Shown here: positions 16,661 to 24,788 of the stretch, in pieces
How positions within the stretch are numbered: position 1 is the first letter of the stretch
Layout of the letters: each line of letters starts with the position of its first letter
Assembly (NCBI GenBank): GCA_047345645.1
Contig: JBLEFH010000004.1
Reading direction: 5' to 3' (one strand)
DNA length: 64,000 nucleotides
Source of the DNA: JBLEFH01 sp047345645
GTDB lineage: Bacteria; Pseudomonadota; Alphaproteobacteria; Rhodobacterales; Rhodobacteraceae
Translations under genes and position numbers: made by a program
The notes under the pieces: generated by a model
What the model was told of the DNA's origin: nothing
What the model saw: the letters and a program-made list of their open reading frames with translations, nothing else
Databases searched by the model: none

Positions 16661-17731
16661 TCATTGCATATGGAAGGCCAGCCGGAAGCGCGGCGGGATA
16701 TGCGACTCGCGCCCCGCCATCTCGTCGGTCAGCCGGGTCGCCAGAAGCGGCGCGACGCCGAACCCGATCTTGAACCCGCCGCTCATCACCCAAAGCCGCC
16801 CGCCGACATGATCGACCAGCGGATCGCGCCGTTTCGCTTTGGGGCGCAGGCCTGCCCATTTTTCGATCACGGGCGCACCCCGGAGCGCGGGACAGAGCCG
16901 TTTGGCGCGAGCGATCACCTCGTCAAGCTGGGTATCGGTTTCGAGATCGGTGTAGCTGTTTTCCGAGGTGGAGCCGACGCCAACGCCGCCCGCATGGGGG
17001 ATCACGTAAAGCCCGTCGCCGGAGATCACCGGAGCGTCGAGCCGCGCATCGAGAAGTGCCGCCTGTCCCTTGACCCCTTTGCCGGGAGATGCGCCGAGAA
17101 GTGGGGTCAGCAGGGCGAAACTTTCGACGCCCGCCGCGAGGATGATGGCGTCCGAGCGGCGGGTCTGGCCGCCAAGCACCAGATGATCATCCGCGACCGC
17201 CGTGACCTTCGCCTCCTCCATAATCTTCACGCCAAGCGCCCGGCAGGCCGAGGCCAACGAGGCGCAGGCGCGCGCGGGATAGATGCGGCCCGAAAGGCTG
17301 TCGAACAAAAGCCCGCCGGGTGCGGCTTCGGGGGCGATGAGATCAGGATGGGCATCTGCCGCCAGAACCTCCCAGCGATAGGCCGCGCCCCAATTCTCCG
17401 CAGCGTCCCCAATCCGCGCTTCGGCCAAGCTGCGGGCGTGGTCATCCAGCAAAGGTTGCAGGCGCCCGATGCGGCCATAGCCGGGATTCCTGCCGCCCGT
17501 TTCCGCCACGCCGCGCCAGAATCTTTCCGCCATATCAAGCGCTTCAAACTGGAACTGCTTTTTCGGGTTCCACTGATCCGGCGTATGCGGCGCAAGCGCG
17601 CCCACCACGCCGCCAGAAGCGCCCGCGCCGATCCGCGTCTCTTCGTAAAGCGTGACCTGCCAGCCCTCTCGCGCCGCCTGATACGCCGCCGTGAGGCCGA
17701 ATACACCGCCACCGATCACCGCGATCTCCAC
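16661..17731 (-). CDS. FAD-dependent oxidoreductase (DAO family), MnmC C-domain-like
   Basis: A 356-residue DAO-family flavoprotein with the N-terminal dinucleotide motif VIGGGVFGLTAA, GAGASGGVVGALAP for FAD contact, and a C-terminal WVMSGGFKIGFGVAPLLA. It is divergent, across only 47 bp, from a stand-alone MnmD methyltransferase gene. In gammaproteobacteria those two activities are fused in MnmC, which removes carboxymethyl from cmnm5s2U34 in tRNA and then methylates. The positional link makes the MnmC(o) role likely, but a glycine-oxidase or other amino-acid oxidase activity is not excluded. Confidence 0.7.
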   Translation of the reverse strand: MEIAVIGGGVFGLTAAYQAAREGWQVTLYEETRIGAGASGGVVGALAPHTPDQWNPKKQFQFEALDMAERFWRGVAETGGRNPGYGRIGRLQPLLDDHARSLAEARIGDAAENWGAAYRWEVLAADAHPDLIAPEAAPGGLLFDSLSGRIYPARACASLASACRALGVKIMEEAKVTAVADDHLVLGGQTRRSDAIILAAGVESFALLTPLLGASPGKGVKGQAALLDARLDAPVISGDGLYVIPHAGGVGVGSTSENSYTDLETDTQLDEVIARAKRLCPALRGAPVIEKWAGLRPKAKRRDPLVDHVGGRLWVMSGGFKIGFGVAPLLATRLTDEMAGRESHIPPRFRLAFHMQ

Positions 17732-17778
17732 ATCGCCCCCTTCTAGACATTGCCGGGCCGCCGCCCCATTCTCGCCCT

Positions 17779-18456
17779 ATGGAACAGGACCGCCCCGAAA
17801 CCGCAAGCCTCAACGCCGCGCTCGATTGGAAGGAGAACGGCACGCCGGTTTCGACCCGGTTTGACGATCCGTATTTCTCGCTCTCGGGCGGGTTGGACGA
17901 GACGCGGCATGTATTTTTGGCAGGCAATGATCTGCCCGCGCGGTTTCAGCCCGGTTTTCACATTGCGGAACTGGGCTTTGGCACGGGACTGTCGTTGCTG
18001 ACGGCCTGGGCAGCGTGGGAGGAGAGCGGGCAGGACGGGCTGCTGCGCTTCACCAGTTTCGAGGCCTATCCGATGCGCCCCGAAGATATGGCTCGCGCGC
18101 TGGAGGCATTCCCGGCCCTCGCTCCGTGGCGGGACCGCCTGCTGGCGCATTGGCCGGAAAGCCCGGATGGGCTGGAGTTTACGCTGATGGCTGGCGACGC
18201 GCGCGAGACGCTCCCGGCGTGGGAGGGCAAGGCGGATGCGTGGTTTCTCGACGGGTTTTCCCCCGCCAAGAACCCCGAATTATGGGGCGGCGATCTGATG
18301 CAAGCTGTCGCGGATCACACCGCGCCCGGCGGCAGTTTTGCGACCTATACCGCCGCAGGCCATGTCCGCCGGGCGCTGGAGTCGGCGGGTTTTGAGGTCA
18401 CGCGCAGCAAGGGGTACGGCCATAAACGCCATATGAGCCGGGGCCGCCTCCGCTAG
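17779..18456 (+). CDS. mnmD: tRNA 5-methylaminomethyl-2-thiouridine methyltransferase (MnmD domain)
   Basis: SAM-dependent methyltransferase converting nm5s2U to mnm5s2U at the wobble position of tRNAs. The 225-residue protein matches the DUF752/MnmD family: HIAELGFGTGLSLL is the SAM motif I, FLDGFSPAKNPELWG the characteristic active-site stretch, and YTAAGHVRRALESAGF and KGYGHKRHMSRG close the domain. It corresponds to the N-terminal half of E. coli MnmC, without the FAD domain. The start at 17779 gives the family-like N-terminus; no strong Shine-Dalgarno is visible. Confidence 0.9.
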   Translation: MEQDRPETASLNAALDWKENGTPVSTRFDDPYFSLSGGLDETRHVFLAGNDLPARFQPGFHIAELGFGTGLSLLTAWAAWEESGQDGLLRFTSFEAYPMRPEDMARALEAFPALAPWRDRLLAHWPESPDGLEFTLMAGDARETLPAWEGKADAWFLDGFSPAKNPELWGGDLMQAVADHTAPGGSFATYTAAGHVRRALESAGFEVTRSKGYGHKRHMSRGRLR

Positions 18457-18517
18457 GCTTTACGCGGAACGGCAAGGGGCGTATGGCGGAAGGAACGAGC
18501 TTTCAGGCGGACCCCCT

Positions 18518-19399
18518 ATGAGCACCCCGAAAAACCTCCCCCTCGGCATCGCGCTGATGATCCTGACGACCTTTGTGTTCTCGGTTCAGGATGCGACCTC
18601 GCGTGTCCTGGGCGAGAAATATCCGGTCGAGCTGATCGTCATGATCCGCTTCCTGATCATGGGCGCTTTCGTGCTGACGCTCTCGGCGATGCGGCGCGGC
18701 GGGATCCGGCGGGCGGCGAAGACGCAGAATATCTGGCTGCAACTCTCGCGCGGCGCGCTGCTCATTTGCGAGATTGCGATCATCATGGTCGGCTTCGTGC
18801 GGCTTGGCCTCGTCGGCACCCATTCGATTTTCGTAATCTATCCGCTGCTCATCGTCGCGCTCTCCGGCCCGATGCTTGGCGAGCAGATCGGCTGGCGAAG
18901 CTGGAGCGCGGTCGGCATGGGCTTTGTCGGCGTGCTGATCATCCTGCGCCCCGGCATGACGGTGGTGTCGCCCGATGTCATCTTCCCCTTCGCCGCCGCG
19001 CTGATGTTTGCGCTCTACAACGTCATCACTCGCAAAGCGACGCAGCTTGACGGGCCGGACACGACGTTTTTCTACATGGGAATAGGCGGGGCCTTGGCGG
19101 GGTTCATCCTCGGGATTTTCCACGTCGAGCCGATTGCGATGGCCGATTGGGGCTGGGTAGCGCTGCTCTGCGTCACCGGGACGCTGAGCCAGTTCACGTT
19201 AATCCGCGCACTCGACGTGGCGGATGCGTCCTCGCTGCAACCGTTTTCCTATGCGCAACTCGTCTTTGTCAGCATTTTTGGCGTGATGTTCTTCAACGAC
19301 TCGTTTGATCTGTGGACCGGGGTCGGCGCGGCGGTGATCGTCTGCTCGGGTCTCTTCGCGCTCTATCGCCGCCGGGTCAAGCGGGCGGATCGCCATTGA
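18518..19399 (+). CDS. DMT-superfamily (EamA) transporter
   Basis: Inner-membrane exporter-type protein of 293 residues with about ten hydrophobic segments arranged as two EamA repeats (around 8-140 and 150-285). The second repeat ends in GAAVIVCSGLFALYRRR with a basic cytoplasmic tail. Substrate unknown; family members export amino acids, metabolites or drugs. The 3' end overlaps the convergent lytic transglycosylase gene by 23 bp (19377-19399). Confidence 0.85.
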   Translation: MSTPKNLPLGIALMILTTFVFSVQDATSRVLGEKYPVELIVMIRFLIMGAFVLTLSAMRRGGIRRAAKTQNIWLQLSRGALLICEIAIIMVGFVRLGLVGTHSIFVIYPLLIVALSGPMLGEQIGWRSWSAVGMGFVGVLIILRPGMTVVSPDVIFPFAAALMFALYNVITRKATQLDGPDTTFFYMGIGGALAGFILGIFHVEPIAMADWGWVALLCVTGTLSQFTLIRALDVADASSLQPFSYAQLVFVSIFGVMFFNDSFDLWTGVGAAVIVCSGLFALYRRRVKRADRH

Positions 19400-21251
19400 T
19401 GAGCGCCGACATGCTGCGCGGCTTGCCAAGGCGCTCGGCATAGACATAGCTCGCCTCCAGCACGCGCATCACATAATTCCGCGTTTCGGAATAGGGAATA
19501 TTCTCGATCCAGTCGGCGACCTCTTCATTGGTGCCATTGGGCATCGACATCTGCTTGCCCCAGGTCTTGGCCACATTCGGACCCGCATTATAGGCCGCGG
19601 CGGCGAGGATCAGGTTGTTGTTGAACCGGCTCAGTTGCGCGCCGAGATAGGCGCTCCCGAGGCGCATATTGTAGCGCCAGTTGCGGGTCAGCGCCGCCTC
19701 GTCATAGCTCGCCTCGATCTCGCCCGCGATCAGCTCCGCAGTGCTCGGCAAAAGCTGCATCATGCCGCGCGCATCGGCGTGGGACACCGCATGGGGGTTA
19801 AACTCGCTCTCCTGCCGCGACAGGCCCAGCACAACCTCCGCCGGGGCGCCGAGGCGAATTTGCGACAGCTCCACCATGGGGAAATAAGCGCGCTGGATGA
19901 TCTCCCGCCCTGCAACCGATTTGGCAACTGACAATGCCACGGTCGGCGCACCGTTGTTGAGTGCGATCTGTGCAATCGCCCGCGCATCTTCGGGCGACTC
20001 CTCGACAGCGGCGATGAAAAAGCGCCGCGCATGGCCCGCCTGCCCTTCGGCGAGATAAGCCAAACCGACTTCGATCAGATCATTGTCGCGCACATGAGCG
20101 GGGATGGCCGCAATCGGCTCGATGCCATCGGGGAGCCATGATGGGTCCACCGCTTCGCCCAAGGCTTCGCGGGCGAGGATGCCATAGAACGTAGTCGAAT
20201 GGGCGGCACCGGCGCGGTATCCGGTCGGCTCTTCGCCAAGCGCCTCTTGCGCCCGCCCGATCCAATAGCCCGCGCGGCCCTTGCTGATTGGGGTGCTGAC
20301 CACCGCATCGAAGGCGCGAAAATGCTCCAGCGCGCGGGACGGGTCGTTCAGCTTGGTCAGCGCGACATATCCCGCGAACCACTCAAGATCGGCATAATTC
20401 GCGCCACCGGCGGAGGCTGAAAGATAATGCTGGCTCGCCAATTCATAGGCGCGCTCATAGGCCCCGCGGAACATCGCTTCACGGGCGATCCCGCGGCGGC
20501 GCAGCGCCCAATGCTCGGGCCGCCCGAGTGCCCCCGCCGATGCTGTGCGGGAGACGAGCATCTCCTCCGCATCTTCCCAACGGCCTTTATTGGCGCGCCA
20601 GAGATAGCGCTCAAAGGCGAGGCCCGGATCATTGGCGAGCGCTTCGGGAACGGCGGCGATCTTCTCATCCACATCCCGCGTCTGACGGCGCAGCGCGATT
20701 CGCGCCTCGGCCAGCGTCGCGTAATCCTCATGGACCATGTGCAGCATCCGCTCCGCCGCATCCATTTCCCCAGCCCAAAGCAGGTTCTCCAGACGCGCGC
20801 GGTTGAGCGACGGCAGGTAATCCGGCCACAGCTCTTCAAATTGCGCCGCTTCCTCCTCGGTCATCGCCATGGTTTGCCAAGCGGAGGAAATCGTCGCCGA
20901 AGGATCCTCGCCAAGCGCCGTCTGCGCCAGGGCAAGCGCAATCGCGCCTGACCCGGTGTCCGGCTGGCGGCCCTCAAAGAATGCCACCACATCGCGGGCC
21001 GGTGTCGCTTCGGTAATGGCCCGCTCGGCCTGACGGAGCAAAAGATCACGGTCCGGCCAATTGGGATGCGCGTCCAGAAACTCGACATAGGCGGAGAAGG
21101 GCCGATCCCCGCCCCGCAACGTCTCCCACTCATGCATCGCCCGCATCACCGGCTGATCCGGCTGCGCCACCACAAAGCTGTTGCTCTCCGCCGCCGCGAA
21201 AGCGGGCGAGACGGCAAGACAGGCAGAAATGATCAAATGGGGTAAACGCAT
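19377..21251 (-). CDS. slt: Soluble lytic murein transglycosylase (Slt70-like)
   Basis: Cleaves peptidoglycan glycan strands to 1,6-anhydromuropeptides in the periplasm. The 624-residue precursor has a signal peptide (MRLPHLIISACLAVSPAFA), a long alpha-helical superhelix, and a C-terminal SLT domain with GLSRQESEFNP (catalytic Glu), ARGMMQLLPSTA and AAAYNAGP. Length matches Slt70 (645 with signal). The start at 21251 is chosen because it opens the signal peptide; the longer in-frame start would put 12 residues before it. It is divergent from dapA. Confidence 0.93.
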   Translation of the reverse strand: MRLPHLIISACLAVSPAFAAAESNSFVVAQPDQPVMRAMHEWETLRGGDRPFSAYVEFLDAHPNWPDRDLLLRQAERAITEATPARDVVAFFEGRQPDTGSGAIALALAQTALGEDPSATISSAWQTMAMTEEEAAQFEELWPDYLPSLNRARLENLLWAGEMDAAERMLHMVHEDYATLAEARIALRRQTRDVDEKIAAVPEALANDPGLAFERYLWRANKGRWEDAEEMLVSRTASAGALGRPEHWALRRRGIAREAMFRGAYERAYELASQHYLSASAGGANYADLEWFAGYVALTKLNDPSRALEHFRAFDAVVSTPISKGRAGYWIGRAQEALGEEPTGYRAGAAHSTTFYGILAREALGEAVDPSWLPDGIEPIAAIPAHVRDNDLIEVGLAYLAEGQAGHARRFFIAAVEESPEDARAIAQIALNNGAPTVALSVAKSVAGREIIQRAYFPMVELSQIRLGAPAEVVLGLSRQESEFNPHAVSHADARGMMQLLPSTAELIAGEIEASYDEAALTRNWRYNMRLGSAYLGAQLSRFNNNLILAAAAYNAGPNVAKTWGKQMSMPNGTNEEVADWIENIPYSETRNYVMRVLEASYVYAERLGKPRSMSALINGDPPA

Positions 21252-21306
21252 CGGCTCCGTCGTCACTTGCGTGTAATGGGCGTTCAATTTAAGCAGGGGG
21301 CTAATT

Positions 21307-21338
21307 TTGTCCGCGCGCCCCCATGCGACGCTTATATA
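21307..21338 (+). promoter_or_regulatory. Possible dapA promoter
   Basis: In the 105-bp slt/dapA divergent gap TTGTCC (21307-21312) is followed by a TATATATA-like -10 region (21333-21340), with a long spacer of about 20 bp. The -10 is convincing, the -35 pairing is not. Confidence 0.3.
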
Positions 21339-21356
21339 TATAGCCGGAGGTATCTC

Positions 21357-22232
21357 ATGTTCAAAGGGTCGTTCCCAGCCCTAATTACCCCTTTCGCAAA
21401 CGGGGCGCTGGACGAGAAGGCTCTGCGTGATCTCGTGGACTGGCAAATCAGTGAAGGAACACACGGGCTTGTGACCGTTGGGACCACGGGCGAGTCGCCC
21501 ACGCTGACCCATGAAGAGCATGAGCAGGTCATTGCCATCACTGTCGAACAAGCCAAGGGCCGGGTGCCGGTGATTGCGGGTGCGGGGTCGAACAACACGG
21601 TCGAATCCATCCGCTTCGCGCATCACGCCGAGCGTGTGGGGGCCGATGCGATTCTCGTGGTCTCGCCCTATTACAACAAGCCGAACCAGCGCGGGCTCTA
21701 CGCGCATTTCAAAGCCGTCGCTGGGGCGGTTGAATTGCCGCTCTTCATTTACAATATACCGGGTCGGTCCATCGTGGATGTAAAGCCGGACACGATGGGC
21801 GAACTGGCGAAGATCGACAATATTGTCGGCGTGAAGGATGCGACGGGCGATGTCTGCCGCGTCTCGGATCAGCGGATCACCTGCGGGCCGGACTTTATCC
21901 AGCTTTCGGGCGAAGATGGCTCGGCGCTCGGGTTCAATGCCCATGGCGGGGTTGGCTGTATCTCTGTGACCGCGAATGTCGCGCCGCGTCTCTGCGCGGA
22001 GTTTCAGGAAGCGACGCTGGCAGGGGACTACGCGAAAGCCCTGATCATTCAGGACCGTCTGATGCCGCTCCACCGCGCGATGTTCGCTGACACGAATCCG
22101 GCACCCGCAAAATACGGCCTCTCGCTCTTGGGCCGCTGCGCCGAAGATGTGCGCAGCCCGATGATGCCGCTGGAAGATGATGTAAAGGAGAAGGTCCGCG
22201 CGGCCATGGTCCACGCCGGCCTGCTGAATTAA
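21357..22232 (+). CDS. dapA: 4-hydroxy-tetrahydrodipicolinate synthase
   Basis: Condenses pyruvate with aspartate semialdehyde in the first step of the diaminopimelate/lysine branch. The 291-residue TIM barrel has TVGTTGESPTL, the YYNKP tyrosine and the Schiff-base lysine in GVKDATGD. ATG at 21357 has CCGGAGG upstream. Its stop TAA overlaps the smpB ATG (TAATG), so the two are translationally coupled. dapB lies nearby at 23510 on the other strand. Confidence 0.97.
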   Translation: MFKGSFPALITPFANGALDEKALRDLVDWQISEGTHGLVTVGTTGESPTLTHEEHEQVIAITVEQAKGRVPVIAGAGSNNTVESIRFAHHAERVGADAILVVSPYYNKPNQRGLYAHFKAVAGAVELPLFIYNIPGRSIVDVKPDTMGELAKIDNIVGVKDATGDVCRVSDQRITCGPDFIQLSGEDGSALGFNAHGGVGCISVTANVAPRLCAEFQEATLAGDYAKALIIQDRLMPLHRAMFADTNPAPAKYGLSLLGRCAEDVRSPMMPLEDDVKEKVRAAMVHAGLLN

Positions 22233-22705
22233 TGGCCAAAGCCAAGGACAATCCGAATTACAAGGTCGTCGCCGAAAACCGCAAGGCGCGCTACAATTAC
22301 ACCATCGAGGACGATATCGAGACGGGGATCGTGCTTGAGGGCTCCGAGGTGAAAAGCCTGCGCAATGGCAAAGGCAATATCGCCGAGAGCTATGCCAATG
22401 TGGAAGAGGGCGAGCTGTGGCTGATCAACAGCCGCATCGACCCTTACGAGCAGGCGAAGACGTTCACCCATGACGAGACCCGCAAGCGCAAGCTGCTCGT
22501 GTCGCGCAAGGAACTCGACCGGCTCGCCAAAGGCGTGGGCCGCGAAGGCATGACGCTGATCCCGCTGGTGCTCTATTTCAACCATCGCGGGATGGCGAAG
22601 CTGAAACTCGGCATCGCCAAGGGGAAAAAGACCGTCGACAAGCGCGAGACCGAGAAGAAGCGCGACTGGCAGCGCCAGAAAGCGCGGTTGCTGAAACAGG
22701 GCTGA
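22232..22705 (+). CDS. smpB: SsrA-binding protein SmpB
   Basis: Binds tmRNA and delivers it to stalled ribosomes for trans-translation. The 157-residue protein begins with the conserved VVAENRKARYNYTIEDDIETGIVL block containing GSEVKSLRNGKGNI, and ends in the Lys/Arg-rich tail KKTVDKRETEKKRDWQRQK that enters the mRNA channel. It is coupled to dapA by a 1-bp overlap, a frequent alphaproteobacterial arrangement. No tmRNA gene is seen in the window. Confidence 0.96.
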   Translation: MAKAKDNPNYKVVAENRKARYNYTIEDDIETGIVLEGSEVKSLRNGKGNIAESYANVEEGELWLINSRIDPYEQAKTFTHDETRKRKLLVSRKELDRLAKGVGREGMTLIPLVLYFNHRGMAKLKLGIAKGKKTVDKRETEKKRDWQRQKARLLKQG

Positions 22706-22717
22706 CGGTCCGAGCGG

Positions 22718-22752
22718 TCGCGCAGCGCCGGGGGATGCCCCTTGCTGCGCGA
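22718..22752. repeat. Nested GC-rich hairpin downstream of smpB
   Basis: Perfect 9-bp arms TCGCGCAGC (22718-22726) and GCTGCGCGA (22744-22752) enclose an inner GGGG-ATG-CCCC stem. It lies between the convergent smpB and GNAT genes and lacks a T-run. It could be a Rho-independent-like barrier or a dispersed intergenic palindrome. Confidence 0.5.
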
Positions 22753-22840
22753 GGCTGACCCTTCGGGCAGCCGCGTGTGGTGCGGGTGTTGTCGACTTAT
22801 TTGGCCAGGTTGGCTTTAGCGAGCGAATCTGCGCGAGCCG

Positions 22841-23428
22841 TCAGAGGGTTTTGATCCAGAAACTCAGCGGCTTGCGGGTCTCTCCCGTCTCGCCAATGTC
22901 TTTCCAGGAAAATGTCGTGCGCATCTCCGGATGATGGACAAACCCTTGTGCCTGCCAGAACCCATGCAGCGGGCGGTAACCCTCGGGCCGCATCGGGTGA
23001 TCCTCAGGCCGCTCAACAGCGCAGAACGTCGCGATTTTCGCTTTCGCCTCACGCGCGGCGGCAAGCCGTCCCTCCATGAACGCCTTGCCGATCCCGGCGC
23101 CGCGATACCCCGCCTCCAGCACCGACTCGCCAAAATAGAAAATCTCGTCCAGATCATAACCCGCTTCGCGGAACGGGGCCTGCACCTCGTCAGTCTCGCT
23201 CGTCATCGGCAGCGCGCTGGCCGCACCAATCGCCCGTTCGCCATCCCGCGCCAGAACCAGCACCGCCCCCGGCGCTTGCGCATAGGTGTCGAGATAATCG
23301 GTCTCATAGGCACGCGAGCCGTCATAGAGATAGGGAAACTCGCGAAACACCGTCATGCGCAGCGTCGCGAGGTCATCGAGATAGGGCCGCATCGCCTCGC
23401 CGCGCAGGGTCTCCACCGTGATCGTCAT
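22841..23428 (-). CDS. GNAT-family N-acetyltransferase
   Basis: A 195-residue acyl-CoA-dependent acetyltransferase. The acetyl-CoA pyrophosphate loop is visible as YRGAGIGKAFMEGRL, and the protein has the usual beta-strand order around it (ILVLARDGERAIGAASAL before, IATFCAVERPEDH after). The aromatic-rich C-terminus (HGFWQAQGF) is also typical. Substrate unknown. It is downstream of dapB on the same strand, but a large hairpin at 23460-23494 separates them. Confidence 0.82.
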   Translation of the reverse strand: MTITVETLRGEAMRPYLDDLATLRMTVFREFPYLYDGSRAYETDYLDTYAQAPGAVLVLARDGERAIGAASALPMTSETDEVQAPFREAGYDLDEIFYFGESVLEAGYRGAGIGKAFMEGRLAAAREAKAKIATFCAVERPEDHPMRPEGYRPLHGFWQAQGFVHHPEMRTTFSWKDIGETGETRKPLSFWIKTL

Positions 23429-23459
23429 GTCCCTTCCCTCCCGTCTTTCGGGCGGCAGC

Positions 23460-23494
23460 GCGGCGCTTTGGGGGTCGATCCCCCGAAGCGCCGC
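23460..23494. terminator. Long GC-rich hairpin between dapB and the GNAT gene
   Basis: A 15-bp stem (nine pairs GCGGCGCTT/AAGCGCCGC, a T-G wobble, then GGGGG/CCCCC) with loop TCGAT. It sits in the 81-bp gap after the dapB stop. There is no T-run, so it may act as an attenuating or 3'-end-stabilising structure rather than a classical terminator. Confidence 0.5.
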
Positions 23495-23509
23495 CGCCTG
23501 CGGCCGGGC

Positions 23510-24307
23510 TCAGTCCTTGAGACCCAGCACGTCGTTCATGTCGTAATGCCCCGGCGCGCGGCCCTTGAGCCACGCCGCCGCCGCGACCGCGCCACGCGCG
23601 AAAATCATCCGGTCCGTCGCGACATGGCGCAGGATGATCCGCTCGCCAGCCCCGGCGAAAATCACGTCATGCTCGCCGACCACATCGCCGCCGCGCAGCG
23701 CCGCAAAGCCGATATCGCCGCGTTTGCGCGCACCGGTCTGGCCGTCGCGGCCCCGGTCCGACACCTTGCCCAACTCCACGCCGCGCCCTTCCGCCGCCGC
23801 TTCGCCAAGCATCAGCGCGGTGCCCGAGGGCGCATCGACCTTGTGCTTATGGTGCATCTCAACAATCTCAATGTCGAAATCCGGGCCAAGTGCCGCCGCG
23901 ACCCGTTTCGTCAGCCCCGTGAGCAAATTCACCCCAAGCGACATATTCCCGGCCCGCACAATCGGCGCATCCGCCTTGGCCAGCTCCGCCAGCTCTTCAT
24001 CCGAAAACCCGGTCGTCCCAATCACCAAACCCGTGCCGGTTTTCTGCGCCAGTTCCGCGTGATGCAGCGTCGCCTTGGGCGCAGTGAAATCAATCACCAC
24101 ATCACTGTCTTGAAACACCGTCTCCGGCGTTTGGCACACATTCACGTCGCCCCCGCCCGAGACGAAATCGCCAAGCCGCTGGCCCGCCCAGTCGTGACCC
24201 GGCCGCTCGCCCGCCGCCGACAACTGCGCCGCCTCGCTCTCCGCCAGCGCCGCGACCAGCATTTGCCCCATTCGGCCCGAGACGCCCATTACCCCGACAT
24301 TGATCAT
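23510..24307 (-). CDS. dapB: 4-hydroxy-tetrahydrodipicolinate reductase
   Basis: NAD(P)H-dependent reductase acting after DapA in lysine and diaminopimelate synthesis. The 265-residue protein has the Rossmann motif GVSGRMGQM, and the catalytic EMHHKHKVDAPSGTALML segment with the His/Lys pair. ATG at 24307 has AGGAGCC upstream; the longer in-frame extension would overlap the divergent rbfA region and has no family similarity. Divergent from rbfA across 85 bp. Confidence 0.97.
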   Translation of the reverse strand: MINVGVMGVSGRMGQMLVAALAESEAAQLSAAGERPGHDWAGQRLGDFVSGGGDVNVCQTPETVFQDSDVVIDFTAPKATLHHAELAQKTGTGLVIGTTGFSDEELAELAKADAPIVRAGNMSLGVNLLTGLTKRVAAALGPDFDIEIVEMHHKHKVDAPSGTALMLGEAAAEGRGVELGKVSDRGRDGQTGARKRGDIGFAALRGGDVVGEHDVIFAGAGERIILRHVATDRMIFARGAVAAAAWLKGRAPGHYDMNDVLGLKD

Positions 24308-24392
24308 CTCGCGGCTCCTTTTGTCTTGCTCTTCATTGTCATTCCTATGCCTCGCTTCTATGTTGGCCTCAAGCAAGAGAAAAGGCAGAGTC

Positions 24393-24788
24393 ATGGCAGC
24401 CATTCATGGAAACGGAGCCCCCAGCCAGCGGCAATTGCGCGTCGGCGAGGTGATCCGCCGCGCCCTTTCGGACCTTCTGATGCGCGGCGATGTGCATGAC
24501 CCGGACCTTTCAGGCCGCTCCATCACCGTGGGTGAAGTGCGGATGTCGCCGGATCTCAAACAGGCGACGGCCTATGTGATGCCGCTTGGCGGCGGAAATG
24601 TTGCCGAAGTGATCGAAATCCTGAAGCGCAACGCCCCGGAAATCCGCCATCTGATCGCGAAACAGGTCGATCTGAAATTCGCACCCAAGCTGAAATTCGT
24701 CGCCGATGAGACCTATGATCAGCTTGAGAAAACGCAGGAACTCTTCTCCCGCGAAGAGGTGCGCCGCGATCTGGACCGGGACGATTGA
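24393..24788 (+). CDS. rbfA: 30S ribosome-binding factor RbfA
   Basis: Assists maturation of 16S rRNA 5' end and 30S assembly, notably in the cold. The 131-residue protein has the KH-like fold with QLRVGEVIRRALSDLL, ITVGEVRMSPDLKQATAYV and KLKFVADETYDQ. ATG at 24393 follows AAAGGCAGAG. It opens a plus-strand operon running through pnp; its stop overlaps the next ATG by one base (TGATG). Confidence 0.95.
   Translation: MAAIHGNGAPSQRQLRVGEVIRRALSDLLMRGDVHDPDLSGRSITVGEVRMSPDLKQATAYVMPLGGGNVAEVIEILKRNAPEIRHLIAKQVDLKFAPKLKFVADETYDQLEKTQELFSREEVRRDLDRDD

Noticed and set aside
23460..23494. Candidate CRISPR or tandem repeat
   Set aside because: A single hairpin, not a repeated direct-repeat array.
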